Source: an uncultured Porphyromonadaceae bacterium
GTDB lineage: Bacteria > Bacteroidota > Bacteroidia > Bacteroidales > Muribaculaceae
DNA: 8,899 nt
Reading direction: 5' to 3'
Assembly (NCBI GenBank): GCA_947178655.1
Contig: CAMWZB010000031.1
Location: 1-8,899 of the forward strand
A program made the translations under genes and the position numbers. The notes under the pieces are model-generated. The model was not told the origin of the DNA and made no database searches. It saw only the letters and a list, made by a program, of their open reading frames with translations. Positions 7,701 through 8,899 of the stretch are shown here, in pieces (within the stretch, counting starts at the first letter, position 1; each line of letters begins with the position of its first letter).

Positions 7701-8899
7701 TGCCCGACGCGCGCATCGAGTCGCTCGTTCTCTCCACTGCCGAAGGAACTCCCGGCAGTACGGTCACGGCCACAATCGTACTGGCCAACGCAGGCGTCAC
7801 CGAACTCCCGGCCATAGTGCGCACGAACGTATATCTGGCCAACAGCCAGGTGGCCACGGTCTACAACCAGCAGCCCGTGCCGGCCGGCGGACGGACCGAA
7901 CAGACGGCCTCGTTCACCCTGCCTCCCAACCCCGGCACATTCAACGTTCAGGCACGTGTCAACGAATCCAAGAGCGTACCCGAGCTGATATACACCAACA
8001 ACTCGTCGCCGTACGCCTCCCTCTCGGTGGTGTCGCCCTACAGTGCGGAGCTGTCCACAGACAAAGCCGTCTATGCCCAGGGAGAACCCGTGCACATCAC
8101 GGGACGACTGGCAGGCGAGGCCATCGCCGACACGGAAGTCGAGGTGTACATCATCAACGGCGGCGCCCGACAGACCGTATCAGCCACTACGAAGGCCGAC
8201 GGCACATTCGAGGCAGTATTCACACCCTATGAGTCGCAGGCCGGACACTTCTCCGCAGGCGCCTGCTATCCGGGTGAAGGACTGCGACAGGAGCAGGCCT
8301 CATTCGACATCTTCCGTCTCAGGTGGAACACGTCATCGGCACAGACGTGCCAGCTCACCACCGGGGAGACCTACAGCGGAAGCATCGCATTCACCAATCC
8401 CGGGACACTGCCCGTATCCGGCATCTCCGTCCTGACCGAAAACGCACCTGCCGGCATCTCGGTCACCGCCTCCTGCGCCGACAGTGCTGCCGGCGGCGCT
8501 GCCGTGACTGTGAACTATTCGCTCACAGCCTCGCGTGCTACCGAAGGCTCTGACTGGGAGCAGTTCACCATCCGCGTACGCTCGACAGAGGCTCCTGACC
8601 TGGTCATCCCGATCTACTACTTCGCGAGCGACCCGCGGGGCGTCATCAAGGCATCCTTGCAGGCCATCAACACCACAGTGAGCCTGGAAACTCCGGGCGA
8701 ATTCCCGTTCACCATCATGAACCACGGCCGAGGCGAGACCGGCAAAATCACCCTTGCGCTACCCGAATGGATGACTGCCGTCACTCCCGTTGAGATGCCG
8801 TCGCTGGCTCCTGACGAATCGGCCACAGTAATCCTCGGGCTGAAGGTGAACGACAAGATGAACCTCAACATGCCGGTGACAGGACAGATAGGCATCAAC
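4754..8899 (+). CDS. Giant multidomain surface/secreted protein (InlB-like repeats, cohesin-like, CARDB, Calx-beta), C-terminus beyond window
   Basis: From the ATG at 4754 the frame is open for all 1382 codons to the window edge; no stop is visible, so the protein is larger still. Residues 1-21 are a signal peptide cut at VQA before Gln22, with no lipobox. Domains in order: three InlB-B/Flg_new-like repeats (37-110, 123-196, 211-285; pattern PSGAGSVSGTGxYxxGxTV, then FxxW and TANF); a cohesin-like beta-sandwich (301-432); a CARDB-like domain (443-566, WAVENRGN); four Calx-beta-like domains (567-984, three ending in IIDDE or IIDND); a second CARDB-like domain (985-1095); a macroglobulin/Ig-like domain (1096-1187, TDKAVYAQGEPVHITG); and NEW3-like beta-sandwiches (1188-1382). 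No enzyme motif was seen. This is the architecture of an extracellular adhesin or scaffold, perhaps calcium-stiffened. The start lies one base after the LRR gene's stop, so expression is coupled. A T9SS sorting tail would be expected beyond the window. Domain names are by pattern; cohesin and NEW3 are the least certain. Confidence 0.93.
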   Translation, partial: MRLLRFICLTVAVLLTAAVQAQYNPSNPPEPNTPVTKYTVTASAIPSAGGSVSGTGSYAAGTTVTLSASTYSNYRFSGWTDRDGKTVSTSTRFSFVMGAADAHFDAHFTYAPTSPSEPVTPDKYAYVYVTVLPSGAGSVSGTGRYTVGSTVRLTASTYSDYTFVSWTRDGETIGTSTTLSYKVQEEGNNITANYRYSPSSPSEPSTPAVLYRLYLSCAPSGAGSINVSSGTQYRAGQNVYLRAYNNSGYVFRDWTAEDGSVVSTAYSFNYTMPDADTRLTANFVYSPDNPSEPSAPNPSRNVLYGGRELAMPGADFLYNISLENADAITGVNIDVTVPEGVAFDMDMASLTARAPEHVLNVESVGDATYRLTVRGTEAISGANGAIIRIPAHLGADATVDTSIAVNLTHGVLYLADGSQTPVDAINGSVKVIAIPETLPDSPDFVITDISTPAVSVMPGDNISIDWAVENRGNIASTGGWSESVYLIAEDGRRSSLGTLYYDGAGLAPDEKVARSATFAINALPGISGSLNVGISLIPYATSGEIEQWQVNNTTVSTGRPVTLGKHLVLEIPSAMTEGSDRTVRCRLARSGSWSATEVFTITADPTDPRLKVPADVTIHRDQSAAYFQLTLDDNDTADGDGQATLSISGSDYWPVTADLTIIDDEYPEIELDASPMEVREGSSLTLTVTLPKPAAEDVTVSFASDGAARLDLPQNIVIKAGETSATLTVTAVENNRVEGDAHITIRATAPKYMDGDVPVTIIDNDIPALELELTPVEVVENAGAAAIQGIVRRTDNFDKRVTILLSDDSNGRLFYPADRIVLEAGVKAAEFAIGVYDNATVDGDVDVALTAAVYISSCSCTATGASGGTVTRTLRIIDNDGPSIGLESPSSVLLEGDSRGLVLTVSRNTDTTAPLPVRLTSDADDVLEYSHDVIIPAGARSTTVRVTALSNTTQGDSRAITFSAEAEGFSKGTFWAMLTDSSLPDARIESLVLSTAEGTPGSTVTATIVLANAGVTELPAIVRTNVYLANSQVATVYNQQPVPAGGRTEQTASFTLPPNPGTFNVQARVNESKSVPELIYTNNSSPYASLSVVSPYSAELSTDKAVYAQGEPVHITGRLAGEAIADTEVEVYIINGGARQTVSATTKADGTFEAVFTPYESQAGHFSAGACYPGEGLRQEQASFDIFRLRWNTSSAQTCQLTTGETYSGSIAFTNPGTLPVSGISVLTENAPAGISVTASCADSAAGGAAVTVNYSLTASRATEGSDWEQFTIRVRSTEAPDLVIPIYYFASDPRGVIKASLQAINTTVSLETPGEFPFTIMNHGRGETGKITLALPEWMTAVTPVEMPSLAPDESATVILGLKVNDKMNLNMPVTGQIGIN
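4862..5608 (+). repeat. Three InlB-B/Flg_new-like repeats with Pro/Ser linkers
   Basis: Three protein repeats start at residues 37, 123 and 211 of the giant protein, a period of about 86-88 residues. Shared pattern: (S)AG(G)SVSGTGxY, GxTVxLxA, a Tyr/Ser-rich turn, FxxWT, a polar loop, then a closing AxFxY or TANxxY strand. Repeats 1 and 2 are closest to each other; repeat 3 has an NVSSGTQ insertion. Each ends in a linker of the form S/N-P-x-x-P-S-E-P-x-T/A-P, and a similar stretch precedes repeat 1. Confidence 0.8.
6452..7705 (+). repeat. Four Calx-beta-like repeats
   Basis: Four tandem domains at residues 567-667, 668-767, 768-882 and 883-984. Each has the E-G/E-N strand start (MTEGSD, VREGSS, VVENAG, LLEGDS), a GxTxATLxVTA-like strand in the clearer copies, and a closing strand. 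Domains 1-3 close with IIDDE or IIDND, an acidic motif that in the family helps bind Ca2+ at the next boundary. Domain 4 closes with MLTDSS instead. Domain 3 is about 15 residues longer owing to an insert with C858 and C860. Confidence 0.75.

Overview
The window looks like a chromosomal piece from a gut or oral member of the Bacteroidales (Bacteroidota). A Muribaculaceae- or Porphyromonadaceae-like source is my best guess, but the species cannot be named from sequence alone. The reasons are promoters of the Bacteroidota type (TTTG, about 19 nt, TAnnTTTG), translation starts without a clear Shine-Dalgarno sequence, a DUF4254/glycosyltransferase family 9 pair, a BspA-type leucine-rich repeat protein ending in a type IX secretion (T9SS)-like tail, and GC-rich coding DNA beside AT-rich intergenic DNA.

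Left part, minus strand (1-1239): a two-gene operon reads leftward from a near-perfect Bacteroidota promoter at 1274-1304. It encodes a soluble DUF4254 protein (634-1239) and then a family 9 (heptosyltransferase-like) glycosyltransferase (1-647). The glycosyltransferase overlaps DUF4254 by 14 nt and is cut by the left window edge. Their likely setting is cell-surface glycan or lipopolysaccharide assembly in the cytoplasm. An AT-rich divergent intergenic region (1240-1456) separates them from the rightward genes.

Middle (1457-2202): a plus-strand DUF975-family integral membrane protein has its own TAnnTTTG promoter. It is followed by a strong GC-rich hairpin (2088-2121) that probably ends or attenuates its transcript.

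Right part, plus strand (2203-8899): two exported proteins are encoded with a single base between the stop codon and the next ATG. The first (849 aa) has a signal peptide, nine full BspA/LRR_5-type repeats, a Bacteroidota-specific beta-rich middle, and a T9SS type-A-like sorting tail. The second is open for at least 1382 codons with no stop and runs off the right edge. It is a mosaic of a signal peptide, three InlB-B/'Flg_new'-like repeats joined by Pro/Ser linkers, a cohesin-like domain, CARDB-like domains, four Calx-beta-like domains, a macroglobulin/Ig-like domain and NEW3-like beta-sandwiches. It is probably a very large surface or secreted adhesin made together with the LRR protein. This surface-protein operon is the most interesting part of the window. 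All 8899 bases are assigned to genes or short intergenic regions. No RNA genes, CRISPR arrays, insertion sequences or phage genes were seen.
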